Counted from the stretch's first letter, positions 48,439-60,721 are shown. The stretch: 64,000 nt of DNA from Phallus indusiatus (GCA_027605045.1 JAQFWX010000021.1:496001-560000); one strand, 5' to 3'. The notes: a model not told the origin generated them from the letters alone. A program made the numbers and translations.

Positions 48439-49677
48439 TTAAATAAATGCGTCCCTTATTGTTTTTACATAGTCCTCCATGGTCGTCCACTTCCATAATG
48501 TCTCTTCGGGGTTGATTAACTCATTCTGATTGTCAGTTGAAAAATCAATCTTTCCTTCGCTCATAAGCAATCTATACAACATTGTATCTGTTTTAGAGCT
48601 TAGAGTCTAGAGAGCGCAGAGAAAGCCATACCGAATGTATTCTCGAGCATTGCCTGTTGACCCCTCCCTTTCGATAGTTTTCTTCCGGAACGACTCTGAC
48701 TCCTCCAGAGATACGACATCAAAGCTCTCTCCAGTTTCCTTGAAAATGATGCTTTTAATTTCATCCCATGATACCGTTGTTCCCGCAATACGAATATCGT
48801 CTGGGATACTGGAAGGTGAACCGAGAGCCATGGTAGTAATCTGAACAGTGGAGTGGGCAATATCCTCCAGTGATGTATAGCTAGACTTGATATCTTTTGA
48901 ACCGATTATATTGAATCTTTTGTTTTCTTTGTCGACTCCATCTAGTCCACAGTGACTACGATTATCTCCAAGGCTGTTAGAGGAGTAGTAAGAACTCACA
49001 AACAGCCTGAGGAATAATGTTTGAGAATAACGAAATCATCAATCCAATATAACTTACATTAAATGCAGTCTCCAGAAAGAAACCTGCGTATATGGCAACA
49101 ACCTTCAGTTTCCCACCGCTTTCAGTTCTAGCTCGGTTGATATGGTGCTGTTTATTTGTCCACATGATATGGTCAAACCCGTTGAAGCGATGATCACTGC
49201 ATTATATATTAGGCATTCAGTGTATTATCCTGAATTTGAAAAAAGCAACCTACACTCCAAATTCACTCGGAATATAAAGGACGGCATTGCTTCGTAAGAC
49301 TCCTTCTATCAGTTTGGCCTTTGCTTCGTGGTCGAGACTACCCAAAGCGTTGATCACAGCATTGACTCCTTTCAGAGCTTCATCCAGAGCTTCTTGATCC
49401 AGAATATCTACCTTGACCAGTGTTGCACCTAGTTCTTTCAACGCTTGAGCCTTTGGAGAATCCGGATTGCGAACATAAAGGCGGATTTCCGAGTAAAGAG
49501 ACCGATAAGGAGAAGACAGGAAGACACTCGATATGTGAGAGCCTAATTACTCGCGGTTATTCAACCCCTCTTGAAATTTGAAGTACTATGGGTGCAGTTG
49601 CCAAACACACCTAAAGTTCCAGTCGCCCCAGCTATAGCGACAACATTATTGGGTCCGTGGGGGAAATACGAAGACAT
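48439..49677 (-). CDS. NmrA-like NAD(P)-binding reductase
   Basis: Member of the atypical short-chain dehydrogenase group that includes NmrA regulators and isoflavone/phenylcoumaran-benzylic-ether reductases. The start MSSYFPHGPNNVVAIAGATG (49677) contains the Rossmann GxxGxxG turn (GATGTLG, completed across the first intron). LYVRNPDSPKAQALKELGAT follows, then the VDILDQEALDEALKGVNAVI strand-helix and VLYIPSEFGVDHR. Residues after the active-site region include FDHIMWTNKQHHINRARTES; the Lys in TNKQHH may be the counterpart of the reductase-type catalytic lysine. The C-terminal domain has DDIRIAGTTVSWDEIKSI and ends EDYVKTIRDAFI. About 310 aa over five or six exons. Substrate cannot be inferred. 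It could be a redox-sensing regulator rather than an enzyme. Confidence 0.85.
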
Positions 49678-50464
49678 TTGGGAAAAACATCATGAAATGG
49701 ATGAAGATAAAGCTATTTATGTCTCCATAAGTTTCTGTGGCTCCCAGTGAGTAAGAACTTTTGCTGAGTGATTCGATACACTAGAACGCATATCGTGTCC
49801 AATGGTGTGGGACTGGAATAATGATCACCCTCAGGGAATTCAGCCTGAGGTTGGAATACTAATAGCCAAGATTTCCCATCTGCTTGTGTTAAAAAGGGTA
49901 ACTTCATTCGTTAGAAAAATTCGAGTACAAAAATGACGCATTAGTGTCATAGAAGCCTCCTGCGCGCACACTGCTTCGATTACGGATGTTGAAGTCGGCG
50001 GCCTTTCGAGATCTCATTTCGACTTCAGTGAAACGGCTGTTAAATGGCGATGCCCAAAATGAGGAAATGGAAAGCAATGAGACAGGCAACAGAGCAAGAC
50101 TAATACCTCTAATTACGATCCCGATTAGTGATTAGCAACTTCGATTCTACAGCCTGTCATAACTGCCTTTTCTAAACGCCCTGAATGTGTTACCCGGTGA
50201 CGCTGCCAAGCATTCATTCAAAGATTGCAGCGTTTTCTAAAACTCTGACGCAGAGTGAATTTTATATCTGCTTGACATTTATTATCCATGTTATAATTGC
50301 TAAGTATTATCGCGGAAATAATTTACGAGGTAGTTTAGTACTCTCTTCTTGACAGATTTCGTCTAAATCAAGACTTAGTTCAAGCTCATACCAGAAATTC
50401 TCAATATCATCTCCTTCGGATCAATGCAATAACCTCTCGGATGACCGAACGTTCCAGAACGAAA
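49678..50464. other. gap with weak coding traces on the minus strand
   Basis: Upstream of the NmrA-like start the minus strand has two adjacent open frames. One (50100-49904) begins with a hydrophobic stretch, SLALLPVSLLSISSFWAS, like a signal peptide. The other (49907-49713) includes ADGKSWLLVFQPQAEFPEG. I could not join them with a GT-AG intron in consistent phase and found no upstream ATG in frame for the hydrophobic part, so I do not call a gene. It may be a small secreted protein or remnant. Confidence 0.2.
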
Positions 50465-52393
50465 CTACAGGAAAGAATCAGCTGCTATTCCCAAAGGGGA
50501 CGAGATAATATTGATATACCAAATGCCCATGCAGATTCCCAGGGATACCAATCCAATGCCAACATGCGGGATAGCTGTTTCTATCAACTTTCGTCCCGAA
50601 AGTGCGTACGCGTAAGGATAGGCATACCCTCCAATACTAGACGCAAACTTGTTTTCGCTCCAGCGAGCTACGACGCCACTGATTATAAAAGTAGCAATAA
50701 CACCCATGGGAGGGAGAGCACGACGCCATCGCACAGACACAGCTTTTCCATTCGTCTCGCTCCCCAATCGAATCAAATATCTCTCCACAAACAATACCGC
50801 GTAAATCGCTCGCATACCCAAATTAACGACGTTCGCCCAAACCAGTCCAACGTCCCCCATTCCTAGACTGCGTGCTAATCCAACGGCCACGAGAACAAAT
50901 CCAGCAGAGAAGATAAAAAGCCATTGACTTTGTGCACGGAGCTCTTGCGGTGAGGCAGCCGAAAACAAAAACGCCTCGAGCACCCCGTTAAACGCCATGG
51001 TGGGAAGATAATAAGTGTATACCATTAGAATTGACGGCGCATTCGTGGCGTGATAGCGGCTGGGAAGGACTAGTGTCGTGAGGAGGGGAAGATATGGCGG
51101 AAGAAATGTTATTAGAAGTAGGGTAAAATGGGACATTAGAAGAAGAAGGGAGAGGTGTGTGTTGATTGACGATTGAAGGCGGTCTGATGACTGAGAAGCC
51201 TCGGGAGACGACGACAAGTTCGCAAGAGTCTTGGAGAAGAATAGACGTGCCGTTTCCTCAATGGGTTGGAAGATAATACGTGCAACAAGGGAACCTAACC
51301 AGATAAGATGAGGTTATCAGAACAAAGACAAATTTGGTCGACATACATACCGTAATTAGATGCGAGTGCATAACCACCTTGATCTGTGGGCGGGCTGAAA
51401 TACGAGACCAGGAAACGATCACCCTCAGTTAAAAAGTGTTTGACAACTGATTGCCCAGTCATTTCTCTCGATAAACGAAGAAGGTCTTTGTTGAAATAAG
51501 AATTTCTTTCAAAATTAAAAAAGGGGATTAGTTGTCTCTCGAGCATTGAAAGAAAAAGAATCACCTTCCGTTGGGAGACGAAACACTCTTAATGCGTACC
51601 CCATCCAAAACCGCCTGGACATTATATGCAGAGATGTATACAGTTAGCACGGCTAAAGCATATCCTAACTGTCCAAATGCAAACGCAAGGAGAGCGAAAT
51701 GTTCGGCGCCCTGTCCCCCCGTTTGCAACAGATGTGCCAGAGATAAAACGACGACAGGGAAAACAGCTTTACAAATTACACCCGCACCTTCAGCGCTGAC
51801 CCGTACTTTGACTCGTAAACCGTTTTGAGCGCGAATATACAGAGGTTCGGAAGCCAACTCTATCACGGCAGCTAAAGTATAAAGAGCGACTGCAGGTTTA
51901 AAGAAAGGTTGGTCTACGGTCTGACTTGAAGCGAGGCGACCGTACAAAGTCGCAATCAAAAAGGCGAATGGTGTGCCGAGTAATAAAGGAAGATGTGAAA
52001 TATTTGTTATTAGAGTTGTTTGGAAATCCGCGTCTTTTTTCGTCTTCGCCTTGCTGGTATCATTGCTTCGTAATAGAGCACCTCTGACACCTTCGCGACA
52101 CAAGAACAGTATCGTCGACGATAGCAGTTCAAATTGAACGGCAGCTGTTCCAAACGCACGTGGCGTTGCTAGTCGCACCAAAACTGGTTAAATACAAAAG
52201 TGAGGAGACGTGAAGAGAGCTGAAGTAGTACGAGGGACGAGGCCGACGAAAGTGCTTTTTGCGAGAGCTCCGGATTGGCGGTCTTGCTTTTGGAAACATC
52301 TGGGTTATTCTCGTGTGTCAAAGAAGTGCTTTGCTTTTTATTCTTGCTTTTGCGGTGGTGACCATTGTGGTTGTGGTTCGAAGACACGTTCAT
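50465..52393 (-). CDS. RFT1: RFT1, lipid-linked oligosaccharide translocation protein of the ER
   Basis: RFT1 is a multi-pass ER protein of the MOP/MurJ-like flippase superfamily needed for N-glycosylation at the Man5GlcNAc2-PP-dolichol stage; whether it is itself the flippase is disputed. The start MNVSSNHNHNGHHRKSKNKK is a hydrophilic head. The first conserved block, SLVLLQLSSRLLTFVFNQFL, joins across an intron to VRLATPRAFGTAAVQFELLS and FLCREGVRGALLR, which is the family signature. EPLYIRAQNGLRVKVRVSAEG is another conserved loop, near 51860-51790. Many helices follow, ending GISSPLGIAADSFL-like sequence at the C terminus. About 580 aa. Codon 1 has no competing upstream ATG in frame. Confidence 0.93.
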
Positions 52394-52610
52394 ACAAGTT
52401 ATGCCATCATCACACAGATCAGTCCATTCAATGTCACACGCGCTAACGCTACTGAATCCGGTTTATAACAACTTGAACGTAACATTCGTCATTATCATTT
52501 TTATCATATCTTTCTACTTCTAGGTTTTGACTAACGTACCCTCAATAAGAAAAATAACAGAGAGAGAAAAGCAATCGTCGAGATATACAAAGTTGCCAGC
52601 TGAGCCTTCG

Positions 52611-53903
52611 TCAGTGAGCACTCAGGAAGCTTTGTGCAAGGCTGAATATCAGAGGGAAAGCCTGGGCAGCTGCGAAGTGGTAGTTTATATCGTGACCAGA
52701 GTTTTCGATGGTATGCTATAACGCGGGGGAAGGAGAAGCTTAAGAAAGGGATGTACAATTTTTATGGGAGAAACTACTCACAAGACTGAGACTCTTGGCG
52801 CGGGGGAAGAATTGAGGTTCACTTTGTTGAAGCGACTGGACAGTGCAAGGCTGATTGTTGTTGTTGAGACAGTGCGTCCTATCAAGAGCACCAACGACGA
52901 CGGCGACATTTCCTGAATAGTTTGAAGGTTGGTATATGTTTTTGATTTGCTTGGACACAAATCCAGGGCCTGGTGATTTAGTGGCTTCGTCGATATCGAA
53001 CAAGTCATTGGAGAAGTCATCTGGGTTGGGGCTGTAGAAGAACAACCGTGCGGCGATACTGGGGGTCACGACGTAACCCGGGTCGAGATCTGCCCATTGA
53101 GCCTCGACTTGGTTGGCTGGGACGGTCAGATTTATAGGGAAGGGAGTGGTAATAAATGCTTTGTCGTGGACGGAACCAGTGTGGATCGCGCCGGTAAAAG
53201 GAGATTGATCTCCATCAATTATGAGCTCATAATTCAAGACGCTGGAACCAACACTATGGCCGAGGGCAACGACCTTGGAGAAAGCTTTCGAGACGCCGGT
53301 AAGCTGCGTGGAAACAGCTCCTGATTTGAGCATCTTCCCAAGGTTGGCAAGGACTTGAATCGCAGAAGGCATTTGGACGTCGGACGCGTTCACAGGGCGG
53401 AAGGACAAGCCAGCACCTAAAAAAACAAACAATTTTATTTTGTCAGTATGTATTGTTATCACGCGGGGAATGGAGTAAGGAGAAAAGATAAACTGACCAA
53501 CATTGTCGTATGCGAGCGAAGATAGTCCGCGGGAGCACGAGTACTCGACATACGAGTAATTCTCAAACCCGGAGAAAAGAGGGTTCCAGTACTGAGCGGT
53601 GTATGTTTGCCCGTGCAACATGAGTTGGACACCGGGAATTTCCACCCCGCCAACCGGCTGGCAGAGTTCAGCGAAGATAGGCCAGGTCGCTTTTAGCGGA
53701 CGGAGAGCAGTTGCATTCAAGAAGTTGTTGGCAACAGGATCAGCCGCGACTTGGGTATCGACGGGAACATTAATGAATCCCCGGCTGCACGAGCAGGCCC
53801 GTACGATGCCAGTGTCGGTGGTATTCTCTACTGGTGCACCAGCGACGAGAGTAGCCAACGCGAACGCGATGGCCAACAGCTGTGACGTATAAAAGAACAC
53901 CAT
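52611..53903 (-). CDS. secreted alpha/beta hydrolase
   Basis: An extracellular alpha/beta-hydrolase-fold protein. Signal peptide MVFFYTSQLLAIAFALATLVAG (53903) is followed by a mature N terminus with ACSCSRGFINVPVDT. The oxyanion region is PGVQLMLHGQTYTAQYW. An intron of about 80 nt follows LSSLAYDNVG and leads to the GLSFRP segment. The nucleophile elbow is VVALGHSVGSS, with Ser as the nucleophile. The acid is probably Asp in VVVGALDRTHC, and a final intron joins SLSLV to HTIENSGHDINYHF, where GHDINYH supplies the catalytic His. It ends AQSFLSAH. Several N-glycosylation sequons occur and two Cys pairs are plausible. About 380 aa. It looks like a complete enzyme; its substrate (ester, epoxide or other) is not visible. 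Confidence 0.9.
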
Positions 53904-55495
53904 TGCTTTGAATTGACTCTGAAATCACTGGGCTCAACTGCGTTAGGAGACTCCGAATGGCGCCAGCCCTGGTTACCGACGGAGAGCTTCGTTCTTATAC
54001 CCTCGTCTGGGTAATCATTGAGGACATCTTCCTATGAAGATTCTGTGTTACGTGAGAATAAAGCAGACGAAAAAAAATGATAAATAAATAAGGAACGAGA
54101 AAAGATTCTGTCCCTACTTTTTTTTCGGCCTACCGACGCGGGTCTTAATATAGACCACACACATAGACGTCAAGCTCAGAGAGCGGAAGGAAAGGGCATG
54201 TTTGCCGGGCGCTTCGACCCTACTAGGCCTTTCTGCACATTTGGCACCACACCCATGTACCATACCATCCAGGGTCTTTCGAAGAGAACAACATATTCTC
54301 CTTTAACTTGTCCTTGTTTTTATTCTCCTTGTTTGCTGAAAATTGCCTAGTGAATGAATACCTCTCACGGTCAACAACTAGATTACACGTAAAACTTTGG
54401 CAAGGGATCTTCAAAAATGTCTCCACAAAATGCATACGCTACACCATGCGTAACGCCGATGATATTAATAAAACAGGCACAATCTAATGGTACCTTGAAG
54501 CTGGATCAACACTGTAAATTGGTTGGCCGAAATATTTAGTTCTGGGTCGAACCCTGTCGAACCTCCATACGTAAAGCCTTAACATTCCATAATTCGAAGA
54601 TCCCCGCATGAGAAAGGTCAATAATTTCGCCGCTTTCCCCCTGACCTTTCTTTTTTCTCTCTAGATGTGCATAAATGAGCGACCTGAGAGACGTGTGTCT
54701 GTGATATCGGTAAAACTAGGACGTTTCGCTTGTTACGGTAGCAAAGGCGACCAGCTAATTTTTGTCTTAGGTATCAATGCTGTAAATAGAATGCTGAAAT
54801 AATATGACTGACACTTGACTTGATAGGTAAATATTCCCGGACTGATCACTAATGGCTCTACGTGTTTACCTTAGTGGGGTGCTAAATGGCCGCTATGATG
54901 TAAGAGCTTAACTCGATCTACAAGGTGATAGGCACCTTTTAATTTGTGCTAGTAAATTCCCCTGGAATTAGCTACGGCTACGGCAGTATGTATATATAAA
55001 CTGACGCTACGGCGACCAGCCACAGTATATTTTAACGTACTGCGTATGTCCATGGTATAGTCAGCTGGCGACCTTCAAATTCGGATTCAGAACGCATCAA
55101 CTAAAAGATCTGTTTCAAGTCCCCGGCAGTGAGTAAGCGTGTCTTCCCCCCTGTGAAATAACCCAAAGTCGTGTAAAAAAAAGCTCTTTACATGTTGGTC
55201 ATTTGATGCCGTAGCAAAACATAAAAAATGATGCTAACTTGACCGGCCTAACGAGTTGTCCGAGCCTGAAAAGGAGGAATTATCAGGGGAGTAAAGCCAG
55301 GGAATTGGTAATCGCTATACACGTGCAGTTCACGGATACAATATTATGTATGTACTGGCTTGAAGACGCTGGATAATCGGAGGTAATCGTCATGTATCCC
55401 TGATTGCTTGATATGCTGATATTCATGTACAAAGGGAAGGAGCGGTAATTCTTGGCCGAAGTGCGATTCCAAATTCTCAAATTCAAGTTCAGAGC
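53904..55495. other. intergenic region, no supported gene
   Basis: 1.6 kb. The end nearest 53904 is the upstream region of the hydrolase gene, with a GTATAAG element (minus strand) about 95 bases before its ATG. Elsewhere only short open frames occur. The minus-strand frame at 55283-55486 (NLRIWNRTSAKNYRSFP) lies just beyond the stop of the putative gene at 55496 and may be part of it. Confidence 0.4.
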
Positions 55496-55908
55496 CTAGA
55501 AAAAGGGCCTCTGCAGGCCATTATGCCAAGCTGCTGCTGCGGCATAGTTGAGATCTCTGAAATTTAACTCAAAGTACATATGTAGATCGGCGAAAGCTGC
55601 TCACTTCAATACGTTGGCTTGAGTTTCGTCACAACTAATGCTCCCCTTGAGCGTGTAGAACGTATGGAACACTGAAAGTGAGGACAATGGGACCGTGTTA
55701 GAGCAGCTGCACGCGGTGCCCCGTTGACCAAAAAGCAAGGTCGAGAACCACTCCTGTGACAGAAATCGTGATTTCCAAATTATCATTCTCATCATTAAAT
55801 ACGCTTAGACAACCTGGATGACGATAATTGGAGTCTTCCCATGTGAGTTTAAAGCTACCATTTCGACGATCAAACCAGTGTGGAGGTAAAAGCGAAGCTT
55901 GAAGCTTT
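55496..55908 (-). CDS. possible unrecognised spliced gene (partial 5' end)
   Basis: Three minus-strand exons join with good introns. The first, open from about 55908, reads LPPHWFDRRNGSFKLTWEDS and then CLSVFNDENDNLEITISVTG. It ends at GGGCACCGC with a donor GTGCAG; that 41 nt intron contains CTAAC and ends CACTTTCAG. The second exon reads SIRSTRSRGALVVTKLKP and ends at GTATTG, with acceptor AAATTTCAG. The third gives DLNYAAAAAWHNGLQ and a TAG stop at 55496. The phases agree at both junctions. No start codon was found upstream before a stop, and the 5' part would approach the start of the gene at 56008 on the other strand. I recognise no domain. It may be a real small gene, an extension of other exons, or chance. 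Confidence 0.3.
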
Positions 55909-56007
55909 GAAGCGCCCTTGACGCCCGTGAGCTTCGCGAGGGTGCATCGATGTTACCAGGATATCTTAGCTTCTGAACTCGGCATTCAACTAGTCTCTCT
56001 ATTAAGC

Positions 56008-58993
56008 ATGCAAGAGCCTATAGCGCCCTCCGAAACAACAGCTACCCCTCTTTCTTCTCGGCCAGCATCGACAATCTCGGGATCAATTTCGTACAATGAA
56101 GAAGAAATCATCGCTGCAAATCTGAACAGAAAATCAAAAAAGTGGCTGCCTTGGAGATTAAACTGGTTTAACAAGGGCCAGAAAAGGCCTGCTGTTGATG
56201 AGAATGACGATGGAGCCATTTCGCCTTCTTTGAGCAGGGATGGATCGGCTTCGAGTAAAACGAGAAAATCACCTAACCAGTTGGCACCGCCAGAGGAGGA
56301 GGACGAAAATGAACGGGCAACACAAGATATTGCTTCGAGATTGGCTTCACTTCGCGAGGTTATGACAACCGAACAAGTCAACGTATAGTATGTTCAGCCT
56401 CCCGTAAAAACACACATTCATAAACTGCCTTTTTTCTTGTCAAGTATTGTACCAAGCCACGATAGCCACATATCGGACTTCGTCGCTCCAAAAGACAAAC
56501 GCTTAAAATGGATATCAGGGTAAATAATGATATTCGTCTGGGACTGGCTGCCCTTTCTACATATACACACACACACCTTTCTCCGGCAGTTTTACAGGCT
56601 TCTCTGGTCTCGGTGTCATAACTCAGACCGAAGCCGTTCTCTTCACAGACTCAAGATTCTGGGTTCAAGCTTCCAGGGAGCTTGACTCCAGCTGGAAATT
56701 ACACCGAGTCGGTTTGGATGAAGGAGACTGGCTGGACTTCATTCAGGTACCACTCAGCCTCCGAAATACTCACGCGCACTTTAACTTTGACGTTTGACGT
56801 GTTGACGCTTCTTCTTCTTCTCCGTAGGCACAATCAACGGATTTACGAATTGGCATCGATCCTCGTCACGTATCCCACAGAATTGCCATTGACCTGCGCG
56901 AACGTATCCGATCGACCAACTCAAAACTTGTATTCCCAGAGCGGAATCTAATTGATGCTGTATGGAGAGGTAGACCGCATCGGTCCAAAGAAGCCATATT
57001 TATCCATCCTCCGGAGTTGTCTGGTAATCTTGAAAACCAATATTCTTCGGTTTTACAACATATTTAATTTTGAAAACAGGTTTTCCTGCTAGCAATAAAT
57101 TGAATCTTGTTAAAGACTGGATTCGCCTGCAGGCTTCTGAAATCCCACATTCTAAAGACGAAGAAAAACCTAGTGCCGCGTTATTCGCGTCTCTATCTGA
57201 AATAGGTCTGCGTCACTCAATTAAATAGCATCTGATTTGCTGAGCATGATATGCAGCTTGGACTCTGAATCTCCGAGGAAATGATATACCTTTTAACCCC
57301 GTTTTTTACTCGTACCTCTTGGTAACTCTCGATACCACAGTTCTTTTCGTAGAAGCAGCCAAGCTACAGGATGACGTTTCTGCATATCTTTCGGAGCTTG
57401 GTGTAAAAACAGAAGACTACGATAATATCTGGAACTTTCTGCGCAGTAAAAAATGGGGGAATGGAAAGGTTTTTCAAATCAGCTTTTTTTGTTGGATCCT
57501 TATGAAATTAAATATTTTCTATAAACAGGTCCTAATGCCAGACAGCACCCCTTATGTTGTTAGTCTCCTAATCAGCTCTACACGATACATCATAATCCCA
57601 TCAATCGTCGAAGAACTCAAAGCTCTCAAAAACGAGATTGAATTACGCGGACTGGAACAAGCCTACGTACGTGATGGAGCGGTGTTGGTGAGATGGCTCG
57701 CTTGGCTTGAAGAAAGAATAAGAAGAGGACCTGCGATTTCGGAATATGAAGCTGCTATGCGGTTATCCGAGTTTCATCAACATGGTGAAAATTTCGCGGG
57801 ACTAGCGTATGAGACGCGTTCAGCGTATGGTCCAAATTCAGGTAATTCCGTGAATCCGTACTTGAGGAAAAAAACTGACATGTCTCTTAAAATTTTTAGC
57901 AATGCCCTTCTATACTCCTCGCCGCTCAGGAAGCAGTATGATTGAGAAACGGTTACCGTATTTGATGTGAGTTATTGTGTTCAAATTTCAATTTTTATAT
58001 CCTTTCACTTTACTAAAAGGTTTCTCTCAGTGATTCCAGTTGTCAGTTTTTGGATGGCACATGCAGTACCACTAGAACTCTACATTTTGGCCCACCGACA
58101 AATGAGCAGCGTGATGCATTTACGCGTGTCTTGCAAGGGCATGTGAGCTATTTCACGCTTAACAATTTTTTTTGAGGTATTTATTATGATATAAATATAG
58201 ATTGCTATTGATTCAGCGATATTCCCCGAGGGAACGACAGGAGGACAGTTGGATGTATTGGCGAAACGTGAACTCTGGGCCGGAGGACTAGATTATTTGG
58301 TAAAAACATTCTTAAGGTCCTTGTGATTACTCGCTCAAGCACAAAACAAAGCAACCTACAGGCAATGGAATCGGATCATTCTTTCGGTGAGGACTGGTTC
58401 TTTTCTTTCTTTCTCGCTGATAGTTGGTGTACTGAGCTTTCACAAAGGTGCTTGAGGGACCGCAAGCTCTGGCTGTAGGAAACAATATTCCTTTGAGACC
58501 CGGTCATGTTTTAATTAACGAACCAGGGTTTTGTAAGTTTTCAAGCCTTCAATTTGCTTGGATTGCGTTAATTTTTTCACTCTTCAGACCGTGAAGGTAG
58601 TTTCGGAATCCGCATAGGATCTGCATTGGTTGTAACAAGAATTCAGGCAAGTTATATGGCTCACTCTGTCTCGAAAACCTCTGAAATTTTTTTTTATGCA
58701 TAGCTCAACAACACATTTGGTGACAGTCATGATAGTGGTACATGGCTGGGATTCAGACGTCTCACGCGAGTACCCATCCAAACACGAATGTTACTACCTA
58801 ATCTGTTATCTGAGAGAGAAAGGTTTTGGATCAAGGTCTCTTTTTTTCTTCGCCATTTAATTCGACTTGAATCTGAAACGTTGAAAATGATTAGGAACAT
58901 AACATGAATTGTCTTAAAGTACTCGGACCGTTACTCAAAGACGATAAACAAGCGCTTGTATGGCTACAAAAGCAAACGGATCCTAGAATTTGA
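56008..58993 (+). CDS. Xaa-Pro aminopeptidase-like (M24B) protein with lost active site
   Basis: The fold matches aminopeptidase P, which removes an N-terminal residue before proline using two metal ions. An unusual Ser/acidic N-terminal extension of about 120 aa precedes [20 protein letters not shown], then [20 protein letters not shown] and [20 protein letters not shown]. The pita-bread domain begins near 57760. There the usual catalytic residues are replaced: the His after GPN-A-x-x is Phe (57908), the second metal Asp of GT-T-D is Ser in GTCSTTRT (58065), the H-G-T-G-H block is gone, VHEGP is VLEGP (58451), and GIRIE is GIRIG (58617). Only the first Asp (YLIDSS) and the Glu of NEPGFY remain. 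The frame can stay open using exons that read AMESDHSF and [10 protein letters not shown]. One intron (58647-58703) is GC-AG. The end is [10 protein letters not shown]. About 750 aa. Probably a pseudoenzyme or decaying paralogue. Confidence 0.8.
58647..58703 (+). other. GC-AG intron in Xaa-Pro aminopeptidase-like gene
   Basis: Donor CAG/GCAAGT and acceptor GCATAG; 57 nt. This keeps VVTRIQ in frame with [17 protein letters not shown], whereas the nearby GT would not. Confidence 0.7.
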
Positions 58994-59197
58994 AAGGTTC
59001 ACGATGCGGAAAATCCGGTCATACATATCTTAATAAATGTAATTTGTACTATGCATGTATGCATGCGCTTTTCACATCAAGTTCATGTATTTATGTATAA
59101 TAGTTTGACATGTTAAGAAAATCGCGATCCTTCAAGATGGTGCTAGTTGCAATCATGGTACTCAACCAAGATTTGTCATTACACTCGAGCATTTCAA

Positions 59198-60721
59198 CTA
59201 ATCGGAAATGTAAATCCGTTCAGATTCAATTCTCAAGATCGTACGTCGGACTTCGTTCAAAGGTATATATATTACTTTTATATTCATCTTGCACTCGGGT
59301 AAATATGAAACGATTACGATGCCAAAATGCACCGCAAATAAATGATTAATTTTTTCGCCAATCCGCCATTCAGCTTTAGCCTTATCTATATCAACGGTCC
59401 GATTAGGGGGTAATTTCACACTCTGGTTGTCTAAAGGTATCTGCAAAAAATATTTGGGTGAACGGAATGTGAGTATATCGGTAGAAAGCGAGAGTTTTGA
59501 TTGTGAATGCGCTGAGCGAGCCTGATTAATGATTGGATCAATATCGGAAGGGAATTTGAGAAAAAAAGACTTCGGCTCACCATTTGAGGGATGTCGATGC
59601 TTATTGTAACGACTACGTCAGGTCCTGGCTTTTCGAGGCTCCACCGCCAAGTAGGGATCATCAAATTACTGTCCAAGGTGGTTTTAATGTGTGGATCATC
59701 TTCAGCTAATGAATTAGATGGCGTATCCGGGAGGTCGTGTTCTTCTTCTTGAGAATTGATTTAGGTTGTTGGTCGGATTTGGAAGCACTCGGGCTTGAGG
59801 CTATTTCTTCAATTAAAGGGCTCTTTGATTGGTAGATTTTGATTCAGCCGATGTCGGGGTGGTAGAAGTTGACGAGAGCGGTGGTGTATTATGTCCGCTT
59901 AGCATTTGAGATCAAGTTTGGGCACTTGACGAGGAGTGAGAGGCCCCTTGAATCGTACATTTGGTGTTGCCAGAGTGCGGGATAGGGAAAGAGAACGTGA
60001 CGTAGAGCCGTGAGGGCCAGACTCGAGTGTGGACAAGACAATTTCTAAATGAGATAATTCAAGGGTAAGATTTGAGTTTCGAGGGCGGACAGGGTATACA
60101 AACCAAGAACGTAGGTACGATAGTTTATGTCTTCTGTTAGGCGTTTTTTGACAGTTGGATTAAAAAAGGCGTCGAATACAGTAGTCGGGTTTCCAGCTAT
60201 AGAAAAATATATTAAATGTGAGAAAAGTCAAATCTTTCAAAGGGTTTATTATTAAAAGGTGCTGGAAGTAATCCGGCGCCGAATGCATGCCGAGACTGAG
60301 AAATTTCAACTACGGAAGCCAAAAAGGCCGACAGCGAGACAAACGAGAAAGACACGTCACTTGCCTTTGTCTTTGTCTCCCTGCCGAACCCAGCCAAAAC
60401 AGGGATAAAATACTCGGGCTGAGACTGGTCTTGCTGGACCTGACCGAGCAAAGCACGGTGTATAGCCGCTTCGTCCTCTATTGGTGGAGGGGGAATCTCG
60501 GATGCATAGGCTATATTGATGAATACTTTGCGATTTGATGGGACTGAAATTCTGCTCGCAGTGTTGGTTCGATTGATTGTAGTAGACGTGGCAGAGGATG
60601 AGCCTGCCTCGGTGGCCAGTGGTAAAACGAATTCTGAAGGGTCGTGAGTGTAGAAACCATCTCGAAGAGTGGTCGATTTCACGACAAAGCCGGGTTTCGG
60701 AGTGAAAGTGAGACAATCCAT
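59198..60721 (-). CDS. PIH1: PIH1-domain protein (R2TP complex subunit, Nop17-like)
   Basis: Pih1 links Hsp90 and the Rvb1/2 ATPases in the R2TP complex that assembles snoRNPs, RNA polymerases and PIKKs. The start MDCLTFTPKPGFVVKSTTLR and the KVFINIAYASEIPPPPIEDE block are typical of the PIH1 N domain. Following exons give GNPTTVFDAFFNPTVKKRLT and EDINYRTYVLE. The C-terminal CS-like domain has LMIPTWRWSLEKPGPDVVVT and, after an intron, SVKLPPNRTVDIDKAKAEWR. The linker (about 59960-59720) changes frame several times; two short introns (starting GTGCCC and GTGCTT on the minus strand) can explain it. The last stop is at 59198, beyond the usual family end, so the final exon may be shorter. About 390 aa. 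Confidence 0.85.

Noticed and set aside
54535..54565. GGTTCGA-like B box suggesting a tRNA on the minus strand
   Set aside because: The T-stem does not pair and no A box or acceptor stem lies at the right distance.
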